From Candidatus Hydrogenedentota bacterium (lineage in GTDB: Bacteria; Hydrogenedentota; Hydrogenedentia; Hydrogenedentales; SLHB01), in the NCBI GenBank assembly GCA_022706165.1, contig JAKJDA010000089.1, positions 3,477-9,317 on the forward strand: a DNA stretch of 5,841 nucleotides, given 5' to 3'. This document shows, piece by piece, positions 1-5,255 of the stretch. The notes under the pieces were generated by a model. It had not been told where the DNA came from. It worked only from the letters and a program-made list of their open reading frames with translations, and did not search any database. Position 1 is the stretch's first letter, and each line of letters starts with the position of its first letter. The position numbers were made by a program, and so were the translations under genes.

Positions 1-307
1 TGATCAAGTTCACTTGCGTGTTGATGTATTTCTCGTAATTGGCCGAAAGTTGCCGCTGGCCTTCGTTGCCCAGGATCGTCGGCGTCTTGGCGAAAAACTG
101 TATGGTCTGCGTGGCCTCATACTCCGGCGGCGTGGCCAGATACGCCGCGATCATGCCGGGAACCGCAACGGCCACGAAAAGGCCCGCCATCAACGGAAGC
201 CGCAGCCGAAACAGGCGGCCAAAGTTGAGATGCCGCTCTTCCCGGGCCGCACCGGATCGCTCTTCCGGAAGGAAGGTGGCGAGATCGGTCGAGTACTCTG
301 TGGACAT
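1..307 (-). CDS. Wzz/GumC-type polysaccharide chain-length determinant, N-terminal part (runs off left edge)
   Basis: Inner-membrane polysaccharide co-polymerases of this family set the chain length of exported polysaccharide and work with an OPX outer-membrane protein. Only the first 102 residues are present, and the frame stays open to base 1. A polar, charged N-terminus (about 1-35) precedes one hydrophobic segment (about 38-58, including AGLFVAVAVP). It is followed by EYEATQTIQF and later YEKYINTQVNLI, which resembles the family's periplasmic start (a beta strand, then a conserved 'y-tq-li' stretch). The ATG at 305-307 is chosen because AGGAG at 313-317 lies 5 bases upstream. The OPX gene ends only 8 bases before it, so the two are probably translationally coupled. 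Whether a C-terminal tyrosine kinase domain is fused cannot be seen. The Wzz assignment is a family inference from a short fragment plus the OPX neighbour. Confidence 0.8.
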   Translation of the reverse strand, partial: MSTEYSTDLATFLPEERSGAAREERHLNFGRLFRLRLPLMAGLFVAVAVPGMIAAYLATPPEYEATQTIQFFAKTPTILGNEGQRQLSANYEKYINTQVNLI

Positions 308-312
308 AGGCG

Positions 313-317
313 CTCCT
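313..317 (-). promoter_or_regulatory. Shine-Dalgarno AGGAG of the Wzz-like gene, overlapping the OPX stop codon
   Basis: On the minus strand AGGAG lies 5 bases before the ATG at 307. It shares bases with the TAG stop (316-318) of the upstream OPX gene. A ribosome ending on the OPX gene therefore sits on this site, which supports coupled translation. Confidence 0.7.
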
Positions 318-1569
318 ATGGAGTTGTGGGAAGGGTCGATAGGGTCCCCAGCAGCGAGCCGAACGAACGCAGATTCTCGAGGGTCGTCAAGGTGGCGTTC
401 GTCGTTCCCGATCCGGAGAAGAGCCGCTCGTACCGGTCGCGGACGTAATACGTGTCGTACGCTTGGTTGTACAAGCTCAAGATCGGCGACACCGTGCCGG
501 TGAAGCGGGTGACGATTTCCTGCAATCGGACCGCGCGCTTGCGAGGCACATAGACGATGTCGCCCGGCTTGAGCGGCATGTCCTTGCCGCCGTGGAGTAT
601 CTGACGCACGTCGACCCGCTGCACGTCGGTGCGCTCGGGATCGATGGGGCGTATCAGAACCACATGCTTGATCCGCGCCGTCGGGAAGTTCGGTCCGCCG
701 GCCTGCGTCAACAACTGCAGCAGCGTCATGCCCTCAGTCAACTGAAACACGTCGGAGCGGCGAACCTCGCCGATGAGATACACCAGGTTGACGCCTTCGG
801 GCACGTAGACCACGTCGCCCGGCAGCACGGGCGTGTCGGCGGCGTGGGGCCCCGACTTCGCAAGCCCGCGCAGATCAAAGTCCATCACCTCGCGTTGATC
901 GCCCTTGTGGCGAATGATCAAGGCCTTCGTGAGTTGCCCCTGGGCTCCCACGAACGAATCGCCCCCCCGCGTGGAAATGCGCAGACCGCCTGCGTCGTTG
1001 ACGGCCTCGAGCACGGTGATCGGCCTGCGGTACGGATACGAACTCGGCCGGTTCACCTCGCCCATCACGTAATACAGCTTGCTGGCCGAATCGCGGACGG
1101 TGACGCTTACTTGGGGGTTTTTGAAGATGCCCGAATACGCCTTCGCCAGATCGGCGTTGACCTCGTCCCGGGTTTTGCCCGCGACGGCCACGTCGGGAAT
1201 TTGCGGCAAGGAGATGCGTCCATCGTATCGGACGACGATCCCCTGCTGACTCAGCGTCGGATCGTCGAAAGAACGGAAATCGATCACGTCGCCCGCGCCC
1301 AGCCGGTAGTCGTCCACCGCGTCGTCATCCGCCGATCCCGCCGTTTCCTCGGATCCCGCTGCGACGTTTTCCTCCGCCGCATTCGGAAGCGGAAGAATCT
1401 CGCTGGTCTTCACCACAAGGCGGTCCGCATCGTCCAGCGCGACGGCCGCCGAGGCGCTTTTCGGCGCTGGATGCGTGGCGCACCCCGCCAGAGGAAGCAT
1501 TGCCGCCGCCATGATCCACAGCCAACGCGCCATGCGCGCGCGCTTTGACAAAGCGAGTTTACGAATCAA
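316..1569 (-). CDS. Polysaccharide export outer-membrane lipoprotein (OPX/Wza-like, two SLBB domains)
   Basis: Predicted outer-membrane or periplasm-facing exit component for a capsule or exopolysaccharide. From the TTG at 1567-1569 it is 417 residues. A basic N-terminus and hydrophobic stretch end in lipobox LAGC (Cys30), with Ala at +2, which fits outer-membrane sorting. An acidic linker (about 66-87) leads to the polysaccharide-export domain (about 86-160, starting DDYRLGAGDVIDF). Two SLBB-type units follow, opening with YYVMGEVNRP (about 166) and VYLIGEVRRS (about 263). They close with PGDVVYVP (250-257) and PGDIVYVP (335-342). A Ser/Thr/Leu-rich tail (about 385-417) has no clear Wza-type amphipathic barrel helix. 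Start: AAGGGGGA lies 6 bases before the TTG, while the in-frame ATG at 1533 (405 residues, signal starting MARWLWIM) has no Shine-Dalgarno. Both starts give a usable lipoprotein signal. It sits 52 bases after the sigma-54 activator gene and directly before the Wzz-like gene, the usual OPX-PCP pairing. Confidence 0.92.
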   Translation of the reverse strand: MIRKLALSKRARMARWLWIMAAAMLPLAGCATHPAPKSASAAVALDDADRLVVKTSEILPLPNAAEENVAAGSEETAGSADDDAVDDYRLGAGDVIDFRSFDDPTLSQQGIVVRYDGRISLPQIPDVAVAGKTRDEVNADLAKAYSGIFKNPQVSVTVRDSASKLYYVMGEVNRPSSYPYRRPITVLEAVNDAGGLRISTRGGDSFVGAQGQLTKALIIRHKGDQREVMDFDLRGLAKSGPHAADTPVLPGDVVYVPEGVNLVYLIGEVRRSDVFQLTEGMTLLQLLTQAGGPNFPTARIKHVVLIRPIDPERTDVQRVDVRQILHGGKDMPLKPGDIVYVPRKRAVRLQEIVTRFTGTVSPILSLYNQAYDTYYVRDRYERLFSGSGTTNATLTTLENLRSFGSLLGTLSTLPTTP

Positions 1570-1574
1570 GCCGG

Positions 1575-1584
1575 TCCCCCTTCC
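1575..1584 (-). promoter_or_regulatory. Shine-Dalgarno GGAAGGGGGA favouring the TTG start of the OPX gene
   Basis: The purine-rich run GGAAGGGGGA lies about 6 bases upstream of the TTG at 1569. The next in-frame ATG (1533) is preceded only by a GC-alternating stretch with no ribosome binding site. This is the main reason for preferring the TTG. Confidence 0.5.
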
Positions 1585-1621
1585 CTGGCATGCTCGCGCC
1601 CCGACCATGCCTTTATTGTCT

Positions 1622-2716
1622 CTACTCCGCCCGCTGATCTTGCCTGGTCTTGCCAATATTATACGCATCAATCCGGCGCAGAAGCGAACTGTAACTGATG
1701 TCCAGCATCGCCGCCGCCTTGCGACGGTTCCACAACGTCATGCGCAACGCCTCTTCGATGAGACTGCGTTCCGCCGCTTCCACCGCGTGCCGCACCGCCT
1801 CTTTCAACGACGGCAATCGCGGAGGCTGGGCGTCTCCTTTTTCGGCAACCTTTCCTGGCTGGTGAAGCGTCGGCGTCGCGCGCCGCGCGTCTTTGCCCGC
1901 CGCCGGCAGGCCCTGCCCCAGCGGCAAATCCTGCGCCTCTTCCAGCAACGTTTTGGGGTCGCGCGTGGCAACGAATTGCTTGACGCGCGCCGCCAATTCC
2001 CGAACGTTTCCCGGCCATGGAAGATCGCACATGCGCCGCACGGTTTCGCCGTCCACCGGCTGGTAATCCTTGCCCAGCTTGGCGCTGAAATGATAATTGA
2101 AATGCTCCGTGAGCAGCGGAATATCCTCTGCCCGGCTCCGCAGCGACGGCATGCGAACGATCACATCGCTGAGCCGGTAAAACATATCCTCGCGCATCCG
2201 CCCCAAACGGACAATATCGTCCAGCGCGATATTCGTCGCCGCGACAATGCGCACATCCGTCTTTATCGGAGTGATGCCGCCAATCCGCATGAACGACTCC
2301 CCATCCAGAATTTGGAGGAGCTTTCCTTGTATAGCATACGAGGTTTCCGCAATTTCGTCAAGAAATATCGTGCCCCGGTTGGCCAATTCAAAGCGGCCCG
2401 GTTTCGACGATCGGGCGCCCGTGAACGCGCCCCGTTCGTACCCAAATAGCTCACTTTCCAGGATGCTTTCCGGAATCGCCGGACAATTCACCTTCACAAA
2501 CGGCTTTCCGTACCGGGGCGAGAGCCGGTGCAGCATGCGCGCCGCGATATCTTTTCCGGTTCCGCTCTCGCCCGTGATCAGCACGGTAAGGTCGGAACGC
2601 GCCAAGCGTTGAACCAGTTCATTGGCTTCACGAATCGCCTTGCTGATTCCCAGAAGCCCTTCGTGCAGTGGCATCCGGATCAAAGCCGCTTGATCGGTCG
2701 TGGACAACACGCTCAT
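1622..2716 (-). CDS. Sigma-54-dependent transcriptional activator without receiver domain (AAA+ plus Fis-type HTH)
   Basis: An enhancer-binding ATPase expected to remodel sigma-54 RNA polymerase and switch on target promoters. The 364 residues hold a nearly N-terminal AAA+ domain. Walker A is GESGTGKD (49-56), the sigma-54 contact loop GAFTGA is intact (96-101), and Walker B is GTIFLDE (115-121). Sensor I lies around VRIVAATN (155-162), FYRL around 179-182 contributes the arginine-finger region, and WPGNVREL (234-241) is the sensor II region. A Pro/Ala/Lys-rich linker (about 262-303) leads to a Fis-type helix-turn-helix (about 314-353). Only about 20 residues precede the ATPase, so there is no receiver, PAS or GAF input domain. 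Such proteins (PspF is a known example) are usually controlled by a partner protein. The ATG at 2716 is the first possible start; GGGAG lies only 2 bases upstream, a short spacing. It leads the OPX-Wzz genes and is likely their local regulator. Confidence 0.93.
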   Translation of the reverse strand: MSVLSTTDQAALIRMPLHEGLLGISKAIREANELVQRLARSDLTVLITGESGTGKDIAARMLHRLSPRYGKPFVKVNCPAIPESILESELFGYERGAFTGARSSKPGRFELANRGTIFLDEIAETSYAIQGKLLQILDGESFMRIGGITPIKTDVRIVAATNIALDDIVRLGRMREDMFYRLSDVIVRMPSLRSRAEDIPLLTEHFNYHFSAKLGKDYQPVDGETVRRMCDLPWPGNVRELAARVKQFVATRDPKTLLEEAQDLPLGQGLPAAGKDARRATPTLHQPGKVAEKGDAQPPRLPSLKEAVRHAVEAAERSLIEEALRMTLWNRRKAAAMLDISYSSLLRRIDAYNIGKTRQDQRAE

Positions 2717-2876
2717 GTCTCCCGCATCGGCGCTTATCCCCTGAAGCGCCTTTCCGAACGAATGGAATTCTTCCCCTCTTCAACAATCATATGGTATTAC
2801 TCTATTCATACCCTTCATGAAGTCCGGCTCCCTGACGCGTTGCGCAGATCCGCCCGCCACCCCTCCGCGCATATTC

Positions 2877-2905
2877 ATCGTACGGCCCTACTAATATTAG
2901 CACAA
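2877..2905 (-). promoter_or_regulatory. Weak sigma-70-like promoter candidate with a palindrome in its spacer
   Basis: On the minus strand TTGTGC (2900-2905) and TACGAT (2877-2882) are exactly 17 bases apart. They match the consensus hexamers at 3 of 6 and 4 of 6 positions. The perfect palindrome CTAATATTAG (2891-2900) occupies the spacer next to the -35, where a repressor could act. Transcription would begin near 2870 and give a leader of about 150 bases before the activator ATG. The match is weak and rests on spacing, AT-richness and location only. Confidence 0.3.
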
Positions 2906-2914
2906 ATCAACGTC

Positions 2915-2949
2915 GTGCGCCTATCTCGCGCAGGCGCCACAGTTTTTTT
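2915..2949 (+). terminator. Terminator-like hairpin with T7 tail on the plus strand
   Basis: GTGCGCCT (2915-2922) pairs with AGGCGCCAC (2932-2940) with one bulged base and a 9-base loop. After two bases comes an uninterrupted T7 run (2943-2949). This is the form of a rho-independent terminator for plus-strand transcription. No plus-strand gene precedes it within the window that I can support, so its substrate would be an unannotated short RNA or antisense transcript. Read on the minus strand it has A7 on the wrong side and would not terminate the sigma operon. Confidence 0.4.
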
Positions 2950-3044
2950 GATCGCTGTCACGGGAGATCGCGGAGGGAGGGGGTGGGGCGGCACAATTTT
3001 CCGCCCAGCGTTTTGCCTGTGGCGCTTCCTCGCAGACGCCACAG
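2925..3044. repeat. Imperfect repeat copies of a CTCGC-AG-CGCCACAG motif, one forming a hairpin
   Basis: Bases 2925-2942 and 3029-3044 are the same motif apart from a 2-base insertion and one substitution (CAGGCGCCACAG against CAGACGCCACAG). An inverted copy CTGTGGCG at 3017-3024 pairs perfectly over 8 bases with CGCCACAG at 3037-3044, with a 12-base loop. Two further short matches, GATCGCGGA (2966-2974 and 3077-3085) and TGGGGCG (2984-2990 and 3052-3058), suggest the segment arose by old, rearranged duplication. Confidence 0.5.
2986..3006. other. Perfect 6-base-pair hairpin GGGCGG / CCGCCC
   Basis: GGGCGG (2986-2991) and CCGCCC (3001-3006) are perfect inverted repeats around a 9-base AT-rich loop (CACAATTTT). 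No U-run follows on either strand, so it is not a standard terminator. It belongs to the cluster of structures between the two operons. Confidence 0.4.
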
Positions 3045-3136
3045 CGGCGAATGGGGCGCCGCACTACTTTCGTTGGGATCGCGGACGCGCGCCCCGTCTG
3101 CGTTTCCCCGGGAATCTGGCAAAAAACGCGTTGTGT

Positions 3137-3895
3137 CTATCGAGCAGGAAGCGGCTGCGAATCAGGCGATGGACCTGGGGGCGGGGCGGCGTCAAATCCG
3201 CGGCGTTGTTCTCTCAAGGCTCCCTGGTTCGGACCTGGGAATCCGTTCCGATCGGATGGAGGGCCCCATTGCCCCGGACGCGGCCCCGGCCCTTCCATGC
3301 CTTGCCCTTCTGATTCCGGCGCGCGCCGTCCGCGGAGTCCGGGCTGCGGACCCTGCATGCGGGCCCGCTGGATCATCTGTCGCAGACGCCCTTCGAAATC
3401 CTGTAACGCCAGGTATAGTTTGGCGCGTTGCGCCGTGTTGAAGTCGCCCGCCATGCGATTGAAACTATCCAGCCTTGCCTGGTGCAGCGCCTGTTCTTTG
3501 GCCATGAGTGCATCCAATTTCACCTGGATATCGGCTTCCGGCGCGTTTTTCCGGATGGATTCCCGAAGCGCCCGCATCGCTTCTTCCCGCTCCCGATGCA
3601 GCGTGCGCATGACTTCTCGGTCCTGTTTCATGCGGCGGACCAGCAACACCGTTTGCTCCTCGTCGAGACCCAATTCCTCCGAAACCTGAACGGCCCGAAG
3701 TTGATCGATTATCTCGGCCATTTCGGCACGATCCTCGGGGGAGGGTTGCGTCTCCGGAGAGGGTCCCGGAGGGGAGCCGTGCATCGGTCCGGGGCGCGGC
3801 GCGGCGCCGTCCGTTTGCTGCCCGCATGCCGCCGTAGTCGCCAACAGCCCGCATGTCAATGCGGCCAACATCCACCAAAGCATATGCGGTTTCAT
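3137..3895 (-). CDS. Secreted Spy/CpxP/CnrX-like helical protein of an ECF sigma operon
   Basis: Likely a periplasmic sensor or chaperone of the LTxxQ / metal-resistance type that acts with the sigma and anti-sigma pair encoded upstream. The 252 residues begin with a basic residue and a hydrophobic signal (about 5-23). Cys24 follows in TAAC, a non-canonical lipobox, so it may be soluble or lipid-anchored. A Pro-rich stretch (about 33-53) precedes a charged helical region (about 54-180). That region has LGLDEEQ (75-81) and FNTAQRAKL (152-160), which resemble the two LTxxQ motifs of Spy/CpxP proteins. The tail (about 181-252) is rich in Pro, Gly and Arg and looks disordered. PPGPSPETQPSP (42-53) recurs as PPGPSPDSQPLP (239-250). 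The ATG at 3893-3895 overlaps the anti-sigma stop as ATGA, and AGGA lies 7 bases upstream. No metal ligand set can be read with confidence, so the signal sensed is unknown. Confidence 0.75.
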   Translation of the reverse strand: MKPHMLWWMLAALTCGLLATTAACGQQTDGAAPRPGPMHGSPPGPSPETQPSPEDRAEMAEIIDQLRAVQVSEELGLDEEQTVLLVRRMKQDREVMRTLHREREEAMRALRESIRKNAPEADIQVKLDALMAKEQALHQARLDSFNRMAGDFNTAQRAKLYLALQDFEGRLRQMIQRARMQGPQPGLRGRRAPESEGQGMEGPGPRPGQWGPPSDRNGFPGPNQGALREQRRGFDAAPPPGPSPDSQPLPAR

Positions 3896-4557
3896 GTTCT
3901 TTTCCTTTCTTGCATGCGCCCGGAAAGCAGTGCTTCCAAGACGTTGGACTCGCCCGGCGCAAGGGTCTGCACGAGTTCGTCTATGCTGGTTCCGTCGTCC
4001 ACGACGGCGGCGAATTCCTGAAACCAGCCCTGTCCCGCCAATCCCGCCAGCAAAGCGCCGTTTTCCGTCGCCGTGTCCATGCTGGAAACGGCGATCGCCC
4101 AGTCGTATTCCTCGGGAAGGGGCTCTCCCCAAGCCAATCGTCTCGCAAGATCTTTTTCCAGCGTGACGGGCGATATCGACGGCGACAAAACGTCGCCCGA
4201 CGCCGGGCCGTGCGCCACAACGGGCTGGACAGGGCGCGGCCGTTGCCAGTGCCATACGAGGGCCGCTCCCACTGTTATCGCCGCCACAGCCGCCCAGGAG
4301 ACGATGGTCCGGACGTTGCGGGAGGGGAATGGGCGGATGGGCGAGGCTTCGCGCACATGATCCAGCACCCGCGCGGCAAAGTCCGGATGCGGATCAGGCG
4401 TCGGCAACGCACGCAACGCCAAGGACAAGGCGCGCAGTTCTCGGTGCCGTTGCGCGCACGCCGGACATTGCTCGAGATGATGCGCCACCGCTCTTCCATC
4501 CCGCGCTTCACCGTCGAGATACGCCGACAGCTCTTCTTTCACATCCCTGCAATTCAT
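3892..4557 (-). CDS. Zinc-finger (ZAS) anti-sigma factor, single-pass membrane protein
   Basis: Predicted to hold the ECF sigma factor encoded just upstream inactive at the inner membrane. The 221 residues start MNCRDVKEELSAYLDGEA, a typical ZAS opening. Cys3 and the HLEQCPAC stretch give the His27-x3-Cys31-x2-Cys34 zinc motif. One membrane span lies around 84-104 (IVSWAAVAAITVGAALVW). The remaining 115 or so residues should be periplasmic. They contain a Pro-rich piece and an acidic helical part (WGEPLPEEYDWAIAVSSMDT) that I do not recognise as a known domain. The ATG at 4555-4557 overlaps the sigma TGA as ATGA, and GGAG is 7 bases upstream. A further in-frame extension to 4644 would overlap the sigma gene and lacks support. 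The 3' end overlaps the next gene in the same way, so the three genes form one translational unit. Confidence 0.9.
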   Translation of the reverse strand: MNCRDVKEELSAYLDGEARDGRAVAHHLEQCPACAQRHRELRALSLALRALPTPDPHPDFAARVLDHVREASPIRPFPSRNVRTIVSWAAVAAITVGAALVWHWQRPRPVQPVVAHGPASGDVLSPSISPVTLEKDLARRLAWGEPLPEEYDWAIAVSSMDTATENGALLAGLAGQGWFQEFAAVVDDGTSIDELVQTLAPGESNVLEALLSGRMQERKRT

Positions 4558-5126
4558 AGGTTCGCTCCGCCTATCTTCAAGACCTGCTCCCGCAATTGTT
4601 CGCGCGCCCGGGCAATCCGGCTCTTCACCGTTCCCGCAGGGCAATGCGTGATGCGACCAATCGTGGCGTAATCAAGTCCGTCCATCTCGCGCAACACCAG
4701 AGCCTCCCGGTGTTCCGGCGACAGGGCCTCCATCGCCTGCTCCACGATCGATTCCACTTCGCGCCGCCGGGCATGCGCGCCGGGTCCGGGGCGATGGTCC
4801 GCCACCGGCAACTCCCGGGCATCCTCCCGGATAAGCGCAAGGCCATCCACCCGGCGGGCGGTATCGCGCAGGAAATTCAACGTCAGGTTTCGGGCAATCC
4901 CAAACAGCACCGTCGAGAACTTCGCCTTGGGCTCCAATCGATTCAGATGCCGGTAGATGCGCACAAAACTTTCTTGGGCCAGTTCCTCTGCGTCGTCGAC
5001 GGTGCGCGTCATGCAGCGGCAGAAACGGAGGATGGGCGTCTGATAACGCGTCACCAGGGCCGAAAATGCACGCATATCGCCCGCGCGCGCCCGCGCCACG
5101 AGTTCCCAGTCGCTGTCTTCATTCAT
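4554..5126 (-). CDS. ECF-family (sigma-70 group 4) RNA polymerase sigma factor
   Basis: An alternative sigma factor that directs RNA polymerase to stress- or signal-responsive promoters. From the ATG at 5124-5126 it is 190 residues and opens MNEDSDWELVARARAGD, the usual ECF N-terminus. Region 2 spans about 19-90, with DDAEELAQESFVRIYR (44-59) and FSTVLFGIARN (70-80; Val stands where many members have Trp). A variable linker (about 92-125) leads to region 4 (about 127-182), with the helix-turn-helix around YATIGRITHCPAGTVKSRIARA. An in-frame ATG at 5147 would add seven residues. I prefer 5126 because of the family N-terminus and because the candidate promoter would start transcription at about 5145, inside the upstream ATG. 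The Shine-Dalgarno (GAGG, 11 bases away) is weak for 5126. First gene of the sigma, anti-sigma, Spy-like operon. Confidence 0.93.
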   Translation of the reverse strand: MNEDSDWELVARARAGDMRAFSALVTRYQTPILRFCRCMTRTVDDAEELAQESFVRIYRHLNRLEPKAKFSTVLFGIARNLTLNFLRDTARRVDGLALIREDARELPVADHRPGPGAHARRREVESIVEQAMEALSPEHREALVLREMDGLDYATIGRITHCPAGTVKSRIARAREQLREQVLKIGGANL

Positions 5127-5151
5127 GCGTCCGAGCACCTCGCTCATGCAT

Positions 5152-5180
5152 GTTGAACCCTGACGGAAAAAGGAAGTTCC
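5152..5180 (-). promoter_or_regulatory. ECF-type promoter upstream of the sigma gene (probable autoregulation)
   Basis: On the minus strand GGAACTT (5174-5180) is followed after 17 bases by TCAAC (5152-5156). This closely resembles the RpoE-type ECF pattern (GGAACTT, 16-17 bases, TCAAA/TCTGA). It lies directly upstream of the ECF sigma gene, where autoregulatory ECF promoters are commonly found. A second GGAACT occurs 11 bases further upstream (5191-5196), without its own well-spaced -10. The predicted start of transcription is near 5145, about 20 bases before the preferred ATG. Confidence 0.6.
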
Positions 5181-5255
5181 AACGCTGCGCAGTTCCCGGA
5201 GTCGGGTCGGCGCGATCGCCCCAATGGCGGGCCACGCCTGCGGCAGGGAAGGGGG

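Larger units (their letters stand above)
2717..3136. other. 420-base intergenic region: promoter-like half and structured GC-rich half
   Basis: No gene can be supported here on either strand. Bases 2770-2910 are locally AT-rich compared with the neighbours. They carry the perfect palindromes CTTCATGAAG (2813-2822) and CTAATATTAG (2891-2900) and an inverted repeat GGTAT-N10-ATACC (2793-2812). This suits the promoter and operator zone of the sigma-54 activator gene. Bases 2911-3110 are GC-rich with several hairpins and imperfect repeats, listed separately. The stretch just after the Spy-like gene stop (3121-3136) shows a T6 run on the minus strand but no clear stem before it, so I do not call a terminator for that operon. 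Confidence 0.6.

Noticed and set aside
463..1548. Long plus-strand open frame (361 codons) opposite the OPX gene
   Set aside because: It lies antisense to a gene with a clear family match, and its product is rich in Arg/His/Gln with no domain. This is typical of an antisense shadow in GC-rich DNA. The same holds for the plus-strand frames at 1475-2449, 2528-3313, 3853-4671 and 4596-5156.
1641..1656. Possible sigma-54 promoter (TTGGCAAGACCAGGCA on the minus strand) ahead of the OPX gene
   Set aside because: The GG and GC elements are 9 bases apart instead of the required 10, and the -12 element lacks TTGC.
2786..2791. TATGAT as a -10 element for the sigma-54 activator gene
   Set aside because: A good hexamer, but no -35-like sequence at 16-18 bases upstream.
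2817..2894. Plus-strand 25-residue open frame ending just before the terminator-like hairpin
   Set aside because: No Shine-Dalgarno and no clear promoter precede it, and the peptide has no recognisable feature. A frame this short is expected by chance.
3121..3136. T6 run on the minus strand after the Spy-like gene as a terminator
   Set aside because: No stable stem precedes the run; only the short palindrome AACGCGTT is present.
3380..3390. TCGCAGACGCC identical to part of the intergenic repeat
   Set aside because: It falls in the coding sequence of the Spy-like protein (FEGRLRQMIQ) with ordinary codons. The 11-base match is likely chance in GC-rich DNA.
3896..4255. N-terminal extension of the Spy-like protein to 4255
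   Set aside because: The extension is antisigma coding sequence read in another frame. The signal peptide begins at the ATG at 3895, which has its own ribosome binding site.
4558..4644. N-terminal extension of the anti-sigma factor to 4644
   Set aside because: It would run through the sigma gene's 3' end in another frame. The MNCRDVKEELSAYLDGEA start with GGAG and the ATGA overlap is the typical ZAS arrangement.
5212..5219. GCGATCGC, the cyanobacterial HIP1 octamer
   Set aside because: I noticed only this one copy, and the gene content gives no other sign of a cyanobacterium.
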